Assembly: GCF_019059575.1 (NCBI RefSeq)
Contig: NW_024881573.1
Location: forward strand, 1,069,001 to 1,133,000
From: Amphibalanus amphitrite
Lineage: Eukaryota; Arthropoda; Thecostraca; Balanomorpha; Balanidae
DNA length: 64,000 nucleotides
Direction: 5' to 3'
The notes under the pieces are model-generated. The model was not told where the DNA came from. It saw nothing but the letters and a program-made list of their open reading frames with translations, and ran no database searches. Positions 12,774-23,953 of the stretch are shown here, piece after piece (the stretch's first letter is position 1; each line of letters begins with the position of its first letter). The position numbers were made by a program, and so were the translations under genes.

Positions 12774-13610
12774 CCCGTTCTTGAGTTATAGGCCCTCAAA
12801 CTCACCGTTACAAACCGAAGTTTAAAAAATGTAATGCAATATAACTCAAAAAGTTTTGATCTGAAAAGTCTGATATTTTGCCAGGCGTCTTTGGGGCCTA
12901 TGATTACCCCTAGGACGGATTTTCATTAAAATCTGAGAGATGAGGGTGACGGGCCTGGTACGATCTATCGTGGAATGCCCCAGCTGTCAGAGGCGGTTGA
13001 CACGTACTACGAATACCCGGCAGGACCATTACTGGTTGACCTGACCCGACCTGGCCTAAATGAATGAAGACATCTTCTGGGATCAACGCTAACACGATAT
13101 TCGTGATCAGCACCCCGAAAAAGCTCAGCCACACTTACGACGCTCTAACAGGTCCCAATTTTCCCGACTTTTGGGTCATTGACCTGACCTGGAAGGTCAG
13201 CCATGAACCAATGACCTAGGACCTTAAATTGGGTATCATCGTCTTCCTCTCGTCACGGGCAACACGCTCGTTTTTTTCGCGAAACTCTAGCTCGATCAGC
13301 GGCCAAACGGCAATGGGGGCAACGGACCCCCCCCCCCCCTAGTTATACGTTCGCGGCTGACAAAACGCCAATACGGGCGAGGTTTAAATCCATATACATT
13401 CAGGCATGAGACAAGAAAGCTCCTGGTTAATAGTGTTAATGAACTATAAAGAAGCTTCAGCTATTAAGAAGCTTCTGAAATCTCTCAAGCTGAAGCTGAT
13501 TATACTCAGTGTTGTTATAATCATTCCTCAGTTTTCTGACAAGAATCACACATTTGGCCATGACAAGGGTTGAAAATACCCTTTTCTTTAAAAAAGTGCC
13601 TAATGACAAT
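12774..13610. repeat. Decayed TTAA-type copy and flank
   Basis: Positions about 12,960-13,386 match the right half of the element at 16,831-17,725. Landmarks are CTGTCAGAGGCGGTTGACAC, CGTGATCAGCACCCCG and a C-run near 13,328. The right edge GGGCGAGGTTTAAA is a mutated form of GGGTTAA. The remaining 13,390-13,610 is AT-rich without features. Confidence 0.65.
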
Positions 13611-13635
13611 CTTATTTTCCTTTGTGGAAAATAAG
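13611..13635. repeat. Perfect hairpin beside the gypsy LTR
   Basis: CTTATTTTCC and GGAAAATAAG form a 10-bp stem around TTTGT, ending one base before the 5' LTR. Confidence 0.8.
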
Positions 13636-13636
13636 A

Positions 13637-13899
13637 TGTGAGCGCCGTCTATTTGCTGCATGTGCTGGTCGTGTGACCGCTCGTGTGACCGCTCGTGTGA
13701 CCGCCCGATTCGTGCGGCTGGGCCGCCGCTCGGCGCAGCTGACCGACCGACTGCCTGGGGGCGGGGTCGAAGGTCGGGGAGCTGCGCGGTCGAGACGAAC
13801 CGCCGCTGACCGACTGATGGTCACTCTCTGACCGGCCGTGATCCAATACAGTCCGTCTGATGAAGAAGTGCTTGTGAGTGAGACGGCGGCAACATAACA
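13637..13899 (+). repeat. 5' LTR of the gypsy element
   Basis: Begins TGTGAGCGCC and ends AACATAACA (TG...CA). It contains three near-tandem copies of CGTGTGACCGCT at about 13,670-13,705. Every base matches the 3' LTR. Confidence 0.95.
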
Positions 13900-13900
13900 G

Positions 13901-13915
13901 TGGCGACGAGAGGGG
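13901..13915 (+). promoter_or_regulatory. Primer binding site
   Basis: TGGCGACGAGAGGGG starts one base after the 5' LTR. A TGG start complementary to a tRNA CCA end is expected, and TGGCGACGAG is common in invertebrate gypsy leaders. I do not assign the tRNA. Confidence 0.75.
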
Positions 13916-13946
13916 AAGAACTCAGAGAGGAAGAGCTCGGTAAAGT

Positions 13947-14601
13947 ATGCCTGCTCACGGCAAACTGGAACCGTTTGATGCGCAATCTGAGATACTCACT
14001 GATTATTTGGAAAGATTTGAGTTTTACTGTGTCGCTAATGAGGTCCGGTCAGAGAGTAAGAAGAAAGCCATATTTTTGTCTTCTGTTGGTCAGTCCACAT
14101 TTGAGAAAGTCAAGGCTCTGATTAGTCCTCAAACGTTGGACGCGGTTTCTTTTGAACAGATCAAGAATGTTTTGAAGGTTCATTTTAGTCCAGCAAAGAT
14201 TGAGATCTCAGAGCGATACATATTTTTTCAAAGGAAACAAAACAGTGAAGAATCTGTTGCCGAATATATAGCTTCTCTCAGGAAGCTCGCGGTTCACTGC
14301 AGTTTTGGATTATATCTTGATACTGCGCTACGTGATCAATTCGTGTGTGGACTGAATGATGCCAGGTGTCAGAAGGAGTTGCTGTGCGTGTCGTCACTGT
14401 CGCTGCAGGATGCAGTTCAGCACGCCAGGTCATATGAAGCGGTCGCCAGGGAGTCCGCGGCGATTCACCCGACGCAACCGACTTCAACGGCAGATCCGAC
14501 CCATCACCAGGTGGAGTTTGTATCTACTGGGTCTCTAGGCAGATCATGTTTTCGATGCGGTAGCTCAACCCATCTTGCGAATCGTTGTCGGTTCATGCGT
14601 A
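13947..14601 (+). CDS. Gypsy gag, N-terminal part with first zinc knuckle
   Basis: Open frame of about 218 codons from an ATG 48 bases after the LTR. The first ~150 residues have the helical, Leu/Phe-rich character of retrotransposon Gag capsid, including the FFQRKQ and VAEYIASLRKLA segments near residues 90-120. A CCHC knuckle CFRCGSSTHLANRC follows near residue 202. The Gag shell packages element RNA. The frame is cut by the TA element at 14,602 and resumes at 16,182 in the same phase, where a second knuckle lies. Gag and Pol appear to share one frame. Confidence 0.85.
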
Positions 14602-16179
14602 GGGGAGAGTGGGGCAAAGCGGCCACCCGGGGCAAAGCGGCCACCCATCGTTTCAGCCCTCCACATCTGGCGTCAGTTCCAATTTATGGTTTCTGATTAT
14701 ACTTCTCTTCGCGGCCGTTCGAATGAGCCAGACCGTGGTTTCACGCTCATCGCCATTGCTCTGTGAAACACGGAAAAGCATTTCTTGCCAGGTTACCAAC
14801 TATGTTTACAGTTTTTAAATGTTATCTTATTCCATAACCATTTGGAATTTTTATAAGCGTTCTTGTCCATGCATTGTGTGCTTATCGTACATGACTCCTA
14901 CCAATTTTAAAGGTAGACTGCCACCTTTTTTCCACAAAACGGTTTTCACTAGAGCTGAGCCACCTATGTCCCAGACTGAAGTCGGTTTTCCGAAATTCGA
15001 ACCCGTTTGCGAGAAATCGGAGACCAAAGTTCAGTTTGATGCCATTTTTTTAGTCCAAGAAAACCGACATCTCTACTGTTTATCGATAACTTTGAAACAT
15101 TAATTTTCTTATCTTTTGGTAAATATATGTCAAAACTTTGATTGTTTCGAGATCAGAGAAGAATTTTGGAGTGTCAAAATAAAAGTTAAACTTATATATT
15201 CAGTAGTTCATTTGTTCCAAAAAAGTGTGGGAAATGGGGTTTAACATGGGCCAGACCCATTCCAAATGAGCCATGATTTTTAAATGTTTTACGAACTTAA
15301 ATGCAAAATAAATTAAACATGGCCAATTTCTTATGAAATCATATATATCAGTAAATCATAAAATACCTTACTTTTTCAAATAAAATGTAATAATCTTATG
15401 ACCTTGAAGTCTAGTGATGTGTAAACATTGTCGCTAGACATTAACCGATTGATAATTGTATGATAATCGACATTTTTTTTCGCGATTCACGTGATGATAC
15501 TTTGTCAGGTGAATTCTAAAATTTTGTTTTGTCCAGGGAATAAATCATAGGCCGATCTGAGAAAACTTTTTGAAGGTGGCAGTCTTCCTTTAATGCTTTT
15601 TACTCCACTTATAGCTGAGCTGGAATATTTTTGCCTCGGACGGTATGCGCGGGGCAAAGTGGCCGGGGCAAAGTGGCCAGCCCCCAATTGGCCATAACTT
15701 GTTTCCATCTGGATAAAAACATTATTTATATCGAAATGTGTCGTCAGGCATTCAGTTTGACCATTTTTCGGTTACAAGAGTTACCAAATAATGCAGTTAA
15801 ATGTTTTTCTATGAAAATCCTTTATTTGTTTATCTACAGGTGGGAAGATAACTAAGTAAACATCCATCCACGCTTAAACATTGTCACCATCAAATACCCT
15901 AGTCGTATATGAGGCAACTATTCAGTTTCTCATATCGGGACTTGAGAAGTCGCCGGTGGCCGCTTTGCCTCAGGGATGGGGCAAAGTGGCCAATATGCTA
16001 TAGGTTTAAAGTTTTGTCAATATCTCCCATATGTGAACGCCTTTGGAAATGAAACGCAGTTGGAATAAAAGGCAATTTAATAGGGATCACATTGGTATAG
16101 AAAGAATCTTTCCAAGTTTAGAAATCAAGCGTCGGTATCGTAAGAAGCGTTAGGGTGGCCGCTTTGCCCCACTCTCCCC
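14602..16179. mobile_element. TA-flanked MITE inserted in gag
   Basis: TA at 14,600-14,601 and at 16,180-16,181 flank 27-bp perfect inverted termini starting GGGGAGAGTGGGGCAAAGCG. Further copies of GGGGCAAAGTGGCC occur inside at about 14,630, 15,651-15,680 and 15,979. There is no transposase in 1,578 bp. A weaker inner inverted repeat pairs about 14,908-14,935 with 15,561-15,600. The Tc1/mariner superfamily is inferred from the TA target. Removing it and one TA leaves gag in phase. Confidence 0.9.
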
Positions 16180-16181
16180 TA

Positions 16182-16310
16182 CTGTCTGCTTTGCGTGTGG
16201 ATTGCGCGGTCATTTGGCAGCCGTCTGCAGGAACCCGGGAGCGGGCGCTGCGGCGGGTGAGGTGCTGCCGCCTGGTGGCCGACCCGCGAGTCGCGGTGAC
16301 CCGACCGGCG
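16182..16310 (+). CDS. Gypsy gag, second zinc knuckle and linker
   Basis: In phase with 13,947-14,601 across the MITE. It opens with a CCHC knuckle CFACGLRGHLAAVC, then a Gly/Ala/Pro-rich linker. Two knuckles bind element RNA during packaging in related Gag proteins. It is interrupted at 16,310 by the CACTA-like element and continues at 18,973 in the same phase. Confidence 0.8.
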
Positions 16311-16830
16311 CACACTGGTCGGAAACGCTCCAGCGAGAGGCCAGCGGCCTTTCCGCAAACGTTTTTTGCTTGTTATTCCACAACTAGTGAAGCAAACTTC
16401 ATAAAACTTTGCATACCTTCTCTGTCATATGTAAGCTATCATTTGGATGTCAAGCACGAAATATATGACGTGAATCTGTTAAGTTATGACGTCATAATTG
16501 AGTATAATACAGGATCTAGCACCACTTTAAGTCAACAAGGGAAATTGGGAGCTGCTATTCGGGCACCGGGAATGGTTTCATGCACTCCTTGCAAGGTCCA
16601 GTGCTTGACTTTAGCATTTTTGACTTTGCGTGACGTCATTTATGACGTCACTAAGGCCATGTAAGTTTTTCGTCAATAACTCCTGATCAGATGGAGCTAG
16701 AGAGTCGGGAAAGCCACCATTGGACTCAGGAAGGCCTGCCGAATCGAATGATATGCAATATGACCTCCTTCAACCATTTTCGTGACCTGAGGGGCTCCGA
16801 CCTGACCTTGACCCGAGGTTAACACCTTAA

Positions 16831-17725
16831 CCCTCGCCGGCACAGGGCGGGTTGATGCAACCCCCCTAAGGTTTTTCGCGAATAACTCGCGTAAAAAGCG
16901 GCCGATCGCGACGAAACTTTCAGTACCCTCGCATTGATCAATTTTACACCTACCCTTCAAATTTCATGACCCTGACTCTAATGACCTTTGACCTGTGACC
17001 TCTTTTCCGTGAGCATGTTTGGCCGAAATCGCGATTCGGCGTATGTCAGCTCGCATTAGCCGCGCGTTTGCAAGCTTTTCGTGGTTTCAAACGTTCAAAC
17101 ATGTGATTTGATGTTGCTCCCATACATAAGGATGGGTGTCAAGGTCACCTGAAGGTCAGGTCAGGTCATTGACCTTTGGTGACCTCGGGTGACCTCGGTT
17201 CACTTTTTCGAGTTTTACATGTTTCTAGGCTAGTTTTTGGAGCTGAATTCAATTTAGCAACCATTTGAACATTTACGAAGCAGTTTTGGCGCCTTCGGAA
17301 CATGTCACGAAGCTGTCAGAGGCGGTTGACACGTATTACGAATACCCGTCACAACCCCTACCGGTTGACCTGACCTGACCTGACCCGACCTGGTCTAAAT
17401 GCTTAAAGACATCATCTCTGATCAAAACTAATACGATATTCGTGATCAGCACCCCGGAAAACCACATAGCAGCCACAATTTACGACTTTCTAACAGGTCC
17501 CGATTTTCCCGGTTTTCGGGTCATTGACCTGACCTGGAAGGTCACCCGATGACCTAGGACCTTAAAATTGAGTATCATCGGCTTTCTCTCGTGACGGGCA
17601 ACACGCTCGTTTTTTCCGCGAGGCTCTAGCTCGATCAGGGGCCAAACGCGAGGGGGGGTCGTACCAACCTCCCCCCCCCCCCCTTGTGCCGTCGAAGGAC
17701 GCAAAATGGCCTGTGCCGGCGAGGG
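16831..17725. mobile_element. TTAA-target (piggyBac-like) MITE
   Basis: TTAA (16,827-16,830 and 17,726-17,729) flank the perfect inverted termini CCCTCGCCGGCACAGG. Subterminal hairpin GGGTTG/CAACCC is at about 16,847-16,862. Length 895 bp, non-coding. Two uninterrupted paralogues of the surrounding sequence (about 1,755 and about 63,540) show what the site looked like without it. Confidence 0.92.
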
Positions 17726-18055
17726 TTAAGTTGACTTCACCCGAACACCAAGTATAGCATTCAACGCGCCTGAGCTAGACAAACACGATTATGCCAAAAT
17801 CGCGGCAGTGCGACCATTTTTGGCAAAGTAATTAACCTAAAACCGAGCCCGTGCCTTGTGGCACTTACCTGACCTAAGAGGTCACTGGCTGACCTAAGAC
17901 CTTAAAATCGGGTAGTACCTAATTTTTGCGTCTTATAACGGCACACAAGCTTGTTTTTTTTTCCGCGAGGCTCTAGCTCAATTAGAGGCGAAACGGCGAG
18001 GGAGTTGTACCAACCCTCCCCGGTCAATGTAGAAAACCAATCGGTCCGGCCAGGG
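17726..18055. repeat. Right part of older TTAA-type relic
   Basis: Continues the sequence cut at 16,826 and ends GGCCAGGG before TTAA (18,056-18,059). Parallel copies end at about 2,110 and 63,850. It carries CGCTCGTTTTTTCCGCG-like and C-run landmarks of the family. Confidence 0.65.
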
Positions 18056-18972
18056 TTAAATACCGGAATTGTGATCTAATGTAAAAAGACGGCCCAAGGT
18101 AACCCGACGTCAGTGACAGGTGTCCTATATTTGCAGCGTCTTATATTCACGAAGGTTTCAGTTTCCACTTTGTTCAGCCGAGTGATGGTTATCAATTGCA
18201 AGGCTCTCTAAATGCAAGCCTTAATTGCCACGCAATATGTGGAAGGCTTTTGATGTCAATGCATAAATAAATGCATACATAAAACGCGCTTTTCACAAAA
18301 TTCATAAACTCAAGCGCATCTGTTTTAATGACCAGTCAACTACGCATGGATGCGTGCAGGCCACACAGGTCAGCGTAAGCCGGGCGCGGCGGCCGAGCCG
18401 AAACTGGGGCGGGGCGGGCGGTAGTTGGGTAGGAAGAGCGGCTCCTGCAAATTTTGCGCAAATATGCGCAGTTAGCTTTTATGTTGCCCTGGTGTAAATT
18501 TAAATCCTACTTCATCTCACAAAAAATCAGAGTGGAACTAGATGGGACTACCTGTTGTTTCCTTACCTAAACTTTGCAGTTATATTCCAGAATCACTGTA
18601 GGAGAGCCTTCATAAAAAAGCTATAGTACATCTTAGTTAGGGAAAAAGTATACCAAAAATTTTGCACTGACCAGTCGGCAACTTCATAACGAACATTTTG
18701 ATGCATAATATGTGGGATTTCAATTTGATGTCTATCAGCAGTAAGACTCTGAATATCCGGCTCAAGAAACCTCTTGCTCCGCGTCAATTTCCGAGTTCTG
18801 GGATACCCCATCTTCGGGGGCTGATTACAGCTATTTTTGGTCACCCGGATTAGTTTTTTTGGCCTAAGTATAATAATTTGATCAATTTCAAATCGATCTA
18901 TATAAAAAATAATCCGAAACTCCGGAATCGCCCGTGGCCTCTCGTGAGGGCGTTTCCGACCAGTGTGCGGCG

Positions 18973-19437
18973 GCCGCAGTGGCCCGGCCGGCGGTGCCGA
19001 GGGAGGGTCGCGGCCTGGACCATCCGGTCGGGAGGGGGCGCGGTCAGGCCTTTCCAGTCGACCGCTCGGAAGAGGACCAGTCACAGCGGACAACAGGCAC
19101 CAGAAAGGAGGAAGATCCGGTGGACGAGAGGTCCATCAGACTGGAGAACTGGAAGAGGACTCTGGAGATGAGTATTCGGTGCTCCACACCCATCAACCCC
19201 GAGGCGGTAAGTTGATTACGACTCTGATAATCAACGGTAAGCCGCTAGAGATGGAGATAGATACGGGTGCAGAAATCACTACGATTCCAGAGCATGTATT
19301 CGAGAGAGTGTTTGGGTACGACTCAGAGCCACTGGTAGCCACAAAAAAAGAGACTGTCACAGTATGATGGCACGCCATTGACGTGTGTGGAGAGATGCGT
19401 GCTCATGTTCAGCACGATGACCAGCAGTTCACAGGTA
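18973..19437 (+). CDS. Gypsy linker and aspartic protease
   Basis: In phase with the upstream gag. A charged linker is followed by a protease core with the catalytic motif IDTGAEIT near 19,258-19,281. Retropepsins of this type work as dimers and cut Gag-Pol. An in-frame TGA at 19,368-19,370 interrupts the frame, after which the same phase continues to 19,437. There a TA element enters and the phase resumes at 23,954 with the conserved LGRDWL end of the protease region. Confidence 0.8.
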
Positions 19438-19886
19438 CAGGTCTCGCGGGTTTTAGCGGTAGGTCGCTCGGCGAGCGGGAGGGCAACCAGTTCCGCCTCT
19501 GTATCGGTGACCATTTGCTCCGCCCAGTTACTCGCGAGCGCGTACTACGGCACATAGTAAAGTGGGGAGTGAGGGGTTAGAGTGGCAGCCTGCGTAGAGG
19601 CTAAAAACGGTTTCTATCGTCTGGGCCGGCGACACGGCATGCGGTCAGGGGACGGGGAAAGGTCAGAGGTCACTCACATGTGCAGTACCGCGTCCCGTCC
19701 TCTCTGCGTGCTGACCAGCGCACGACCTCGGCCGTTGGCCAATTGGCATTGAACGGTCAAGGCCACCCGTAGCCAGCGGGCGGGGTGAGCCGGCAGCGGG
19801 CCGATTCATAGGTAGTCGTCCAAAGTTTCAGCCGAGGCCGGGAGACGACTGCAATGTTATTTCTTGGGAACAGTTCTGACATTTAA

Positions 19887-21006
19887 CCCGCGCCCCGTTA
19901 CCCGAGCATCGGTCCCATTGGGGGGGGGGGGGCATTTTGCCCCCCCCCCTAAGATCTCGAGATCACGCAAAACAACGACAAGCAGCAAACGGTGTTGGAT
20001 GGCACCAACGAGGAAATACCTTTTGGCTCAATTTCATTGACCTCGGTCAAACCGATGACGTCACAGTTCCGGTCAAATGTCAAATTTTCACCGTTTACAG
20101 GCATTTCAAGAAATGTGTTGTAAAATCGAGTAAGATGCAAGTCATTCATTGATAAGGAATCGATGAATGACAATTTTCGATGGGGAATTGTTCGTCAAAC
20201 ACATATTTTGCTATTTGTGGTCACTGATACCAGGTCAAGTCACAGAGGTCAGGTCACTGAGGGTCACAATATGAAGATAACTATTGTGTGATGCATGTTT
20301 TCTGGTCCATTTTACATGACAAATGCGATTATGTGGGTCAGGCAACCCTTGGGGCCAATTTGGGTTATGTTCTGGTGAAGGTCAGGTCAAATTAGGTCAA
20401 ATTTCTAATTTGATATTTTTGCATAAAATTGGTATCGATTCGATGCAGCTCGTCACGGGGAGTCTAATCATGGTGGTTTGTTTTGCGCTACGTGGTCTAG
20501 AATTGTTAAAAATTTAGTTAAAAAATTGACGTCATCAGTTTTGAACAGCTTTTTCGCTATAACTTGGCCAAAAAAGGAGGCATCGATCTACAATTTGTTA
20601 TGTAGATATTCCGTTTTTTTTTACTCGAAAAAACTTTTATTTTTTATAAGAGACCAATTTTTAAATTTGGGGGGTCAAAAGCTCAAAAGTTTGGAAATCC
20701 CAGATTGCAGTTTTGTAGCGCCGTCTTTTCTTTACGCGACCAGATAGAGAGCTTTGAAATTTCTTGTTAACTGAAGATTTTGTGAGCGTTTCAAGATTTA
20801 TTTTGCTCATTTTTTGCTCGAACATGACCTCAGTTTGACCTCAATAACTTTTGACCTAAGTTAACCTAAGACTTGAAGTTTTGTGTGAGTGTCAAATTGA
20901 TGCCCGGGAAGCTATTGAAAATTTTGCGGGGCTGCGCGCCGCCGTTTTCTTGCTATTCAGGAAAATACACGGGGGGCTATATTGCCCACCCCCAACGGGG
21001 CGAGAG
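19887..21006. mobile_element. TTAA-target (piggyBac-like) MITE
   Basis: TTAA at 19,883-19,886 and 21,007-21,010 flank CCCGCGCCCCGTT and its diverged partner AACGGGGCGAGAG. The subterminal hairpin at about 19,921-19,948 is a G-run, GCA, TTT, TGC, C-run. The body carries many GGTCA half-sites. Length 1,120 bp, non-coding. Confidence 0.88.
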
Positions 21007-21559
21007 TTAACCGTGACCTGCTGAGACTGGAGGTTGTTTCACAACAAATTTTTGCTTTCTCTCGCACTATATTTCCAAAAACTTGCCGCAAAACTGACCA
21101 AGAAATATGTTGCTTGAATGAAATTGCAGTATTATTAAAAAGGAACCTAGGCGTAAAAGTTTAAGTAACATCACTGTATGCTGATTTTTTGTGTTTTTTT
21201 TTAGAAAAAAAAATCGACGTAAGCCACTAAAAAACAAAGCATAATATTTTTTAATGTTTATATAGGAATATGTCATAACTCGCACCCATATCGGCGTTTT
21301 CGCAAGCGATAATATTTGGGCGGGGATGGATCAGGCCCCACAGTTGATCGGCTTTTGATCAAACCAGAGCTTCTTGAAAAGAGGGAGCATGTTGCACATG
21401 ACGAGAGGAAGCCGATGATACCCAATTTATAGATCATAGGTCATTCGTTGATCATAGGTCATACGTTGACCTTCCAAGTCAGTTTAATGACCCAATAGTC
21501 GGAAGGGTATAGACCTGCCTAGAAGTTGTTATCGTGAGCTTTTATGGAGCTTTCGGTAT

Positions 21560-21561
<2 letters not shown>

Positions 21562-21643
<82 letters not shown>

Positions 21644-22033
21644 GAGAGAGAGTGAGAGAGAGTGAGAGAGAGTGAGAGAGAGTGAGAGAGAGTGAGAGAG
21701 AGTGAGAGAGAGTGAGAGAGAGTGAGAGAGAGTGAGAGAGAGTGAGAGAGAGTGAGAGAGAGTGAGAGAGAGTGAGAGAGAGTGAGAGAGAGTGAGAGAG
21801 AGTGAGAGAGAGTGAGAGAGAGTGAGAGAGTGAGAGAGAGTGAGAGAGAGTGAGAGAGAGTGAGAGAGAGTGAGAGAGAGTGAAAGAGAGTGAAAGAGAG
21901 CGAGAGAGAGTGAGAGAGAGTGAGAGAGAGTGAGAGAGAGTGAGAGAGAGTGAGAGAGACAGAGAGACAGAGAGACAGAGAGACAGAGAGACAGAGAGAC
22001 AGAGAGACAGAGAGACAGAGAGACAGAGAGAAA
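21562..22033. repeat. Compound GA-derived tandem array
   Basis: Starts as (GA)n to about 21,640, becomes a decamer GAGAGAGAGT to about 21,957 with some GTGAGAGA and GAAAGAGA variants, and ends as an 8-mer AGAGACAG. Successive units look derived from one another by point change then amplification. Open frames here are artefacts. Confidence 0.95.
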
Positions 22034-22942
22034 TTAGCCTTTTTAGAAAATGATCGGTACAGATATCAAGCGACAATGCACGGATTTAAAATGAACGTTA
22101 ATCCTTCTCACAGCTAGCCTGTTCAACGTGTTTCCATTTCCTTCGCTAGTGACGTCGCCTTTAGGCCATGTGACCGGAAACCGGCAGCTAAACAGCAGAT
22201 ATTCTAGGGACGCGGAAACCTTGAAGATTGGCTGTGCCGCAATGTCATTCCTAGTGGTTTTGAACCTGGCTATAGATTGGCTCCATGCGCTCCGCAGATC
22301 GGCAAATTTGTAGTTAAGCAGCCCTGAAGGCACCGGCCAAGTTCCTTTGCTAGTCCCGGCCAAATAAGACACAAGGGACTAAACGTAATTTCACTTGTTG
22401 GGACATTTCTAATCTTAAGTCTAGAAACGGACGGTTAATGAGACCTGACACGCCGAATTCTAGTAGAATATAATGTAAATGGACTCTAGAAACTGGTCAC
22501 AGATTAAAGGTCATTTTGGTCAGGGTCATGCAATTTTCAGGGTAGGTGTAAACTGTCAAGTGCAGATGGTCTGAACTTATCATGATTCCTGACCGCATAG
22601 GTATTTATTTACTTATGGTGAGAAAAAATAACTTACGGCACTGAAAGCTTCGCTGATATCCGCCACTACTTACGCGAGTTGTTCAGGAAGAACCAAGGAG
22701 AGGGGTTCATTTTATCACCCCTAATAAGAAGTAGGGTTTCCATTAAAAGTAAACGGTAATATCGATAAATAACATCTCCTGTATATTTCTCAAGTTATTA
22801 TGATGAGTTCTTTCGTAATGTTAATAAATGCTTTTTAGGTAAACAATATTGTAATTTGACCATGGCACGACATTTCCATTCTATTTTATCCCGTTCGTTC
22901 TAGCCCCTCTCCCCTGCCCCCCCTCCCACACCACCACCACTA

Positions 22943-23469
22943 TAGTTCGTTTTTTTTTTTCAAAAGGACGCTGGCTCCAAGTATGTTTTTCGAACAAGCA
23001 CGTGTTTTAGCGAGCAAAACGAGCAAAAACTGAACCTGAGAAAATCGAACGTCGACTAATTTTAACATGTGATTTCTTCCCGATAATTTCCATATGGGCG
23101 TTTTGGAAGCAGATATGATAACAGCGGTGACGTCATGCTATCGAAAATGTATTTCAATTTAACTTATGACTATCATGGACGGAACCGCTCACTCGATTAT
23201 AAGCTCGGCAACAGTGAAAAACTAAGTTTCACTCAAATTCGTTGACACTTGTCCCACTGCACGGGCATTTGGGTGCCTGCTGCCACCAGTGACGTCATCA
23301 TATTATGTTCATTTTTAAGAAACAATTTCCAGCTACTTACCGTGCAAAATTTGAAATCGATTATTTTTTCGGTAAGAAATTCTTGGCCAGACACTGAAGC
23401 TGCCAAAACTCACGTGAGAGCTTCGATATTGAACTTTGAGCCAGCGTCCTTTTGAAAATAAACGAACTA
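22943..23469. mobile_element. Small TA-flanked MITE nested in the 4.5-kb element
   Basis: TA at 22,941-22,942 and 23,470-23,471 flank inverted ends TAGTTCGTTT(T)n and CAAAAGGACGCTGGCTC within the first 40 bases of each side. Length 527 bp. No coding capacity. Confidence 0.75.
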
Positions 23470-23953
23470 TACCACCAAATCGGCTGAGTTGGCTGAGGCG
23501 AGGCTGGCTGAGGCGAGCGCCTCCCCTCCCTTCATGGCAAACAGCGCCTGGCTGTCGTGACCTATGGCCTCACCGCCCGAAGGCTCGCCCGCTGTCCAAG
23601 GACGCCCTGTGCGGGCCGCAGTGGTAGCCTCTGCCGAGTCCCACCTCTATCCACCGCTCACCACGCGCTGGATTCATTCATGCCTCTGTGTTTCAGCGTC
23701 CTACCCGTTGGGTGGCACCACTGTAGTCATAGGCGACTGCAGGGAAGCCGCGGTCAGAATGCCCCAAACAGCGAATTTTGAGGTTTTCTTTTAATTTCTC
23801 CGAAACTAGCCGGCATACGATCAAACCTTTTTCCATGATCATGGAAGGGAGCTATACGAATAAATCGGTCACATCTTCAAGCCTACAAAGCTGAAGACGA
23901 AAAAGATATAGCCAAAAAGGCAAAACCTACGCTTAAAACCCGCGGGACCTGTA

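Larger units (their letters stand above)
16311..18967. mobile_element. CACTA-like non-autonomous element in gag-pol
   Basis: Inverted termini CACACTGGTCGGAAACGC, followed by a similar GAGAGGCCA block on both sides, span 2,657 bp. The direct repeat CGGCG occurs at 16,306-16,310 and 18,968-18,972, and the gypsy frame continues across it. A second family member with CACTATGGTTGGAAACGG termini is at 32,635-40,615; both also share the internal phrase AAACTTTGCATA. Internally it carries an older TTAA-type relic that holds the newer element 16,831-17,725. Superfamily is uncertain: the CACT start suggests CACTA/EnSpm or Chapaev, but a 5-bp duplication is unusual and CGG-rich DNA blurs the edge. Confidence 0.75.
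19438..23951. mobile_element. 4.5-kb TA-flanked element in pol
   Basis: TA at 19,436-19,437 and 23,952-23,953 flank the inverted termini CAGGTCTCGCGGGTTTTA and CAGGTCCCGCGGGTTTTA. The CAG start and TA target point to Tc1/mariner; a GTAC 4-bp reading of the same junction is possible. No transposase was found. Inside are a TTAA MITE (19,887-21,006), a GA-derived array (21,562-22,033) and a smaller TA element (22,943-23,469), so the original carrier was under 2.5 kb. The gypsy frame is continuous across it. Confidence 0.8.

Noticed and set aside
18593-19093. 166-codon minus-strand frame
   Set aside because: It runs across a transposon-gypsy boundary and has no domain; it is a shadow of the gag-pol linker.
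21519-22076. 185-codon Ser/Leu-rich frame
   Set aside because: Translation of the GA-derived tandem array.
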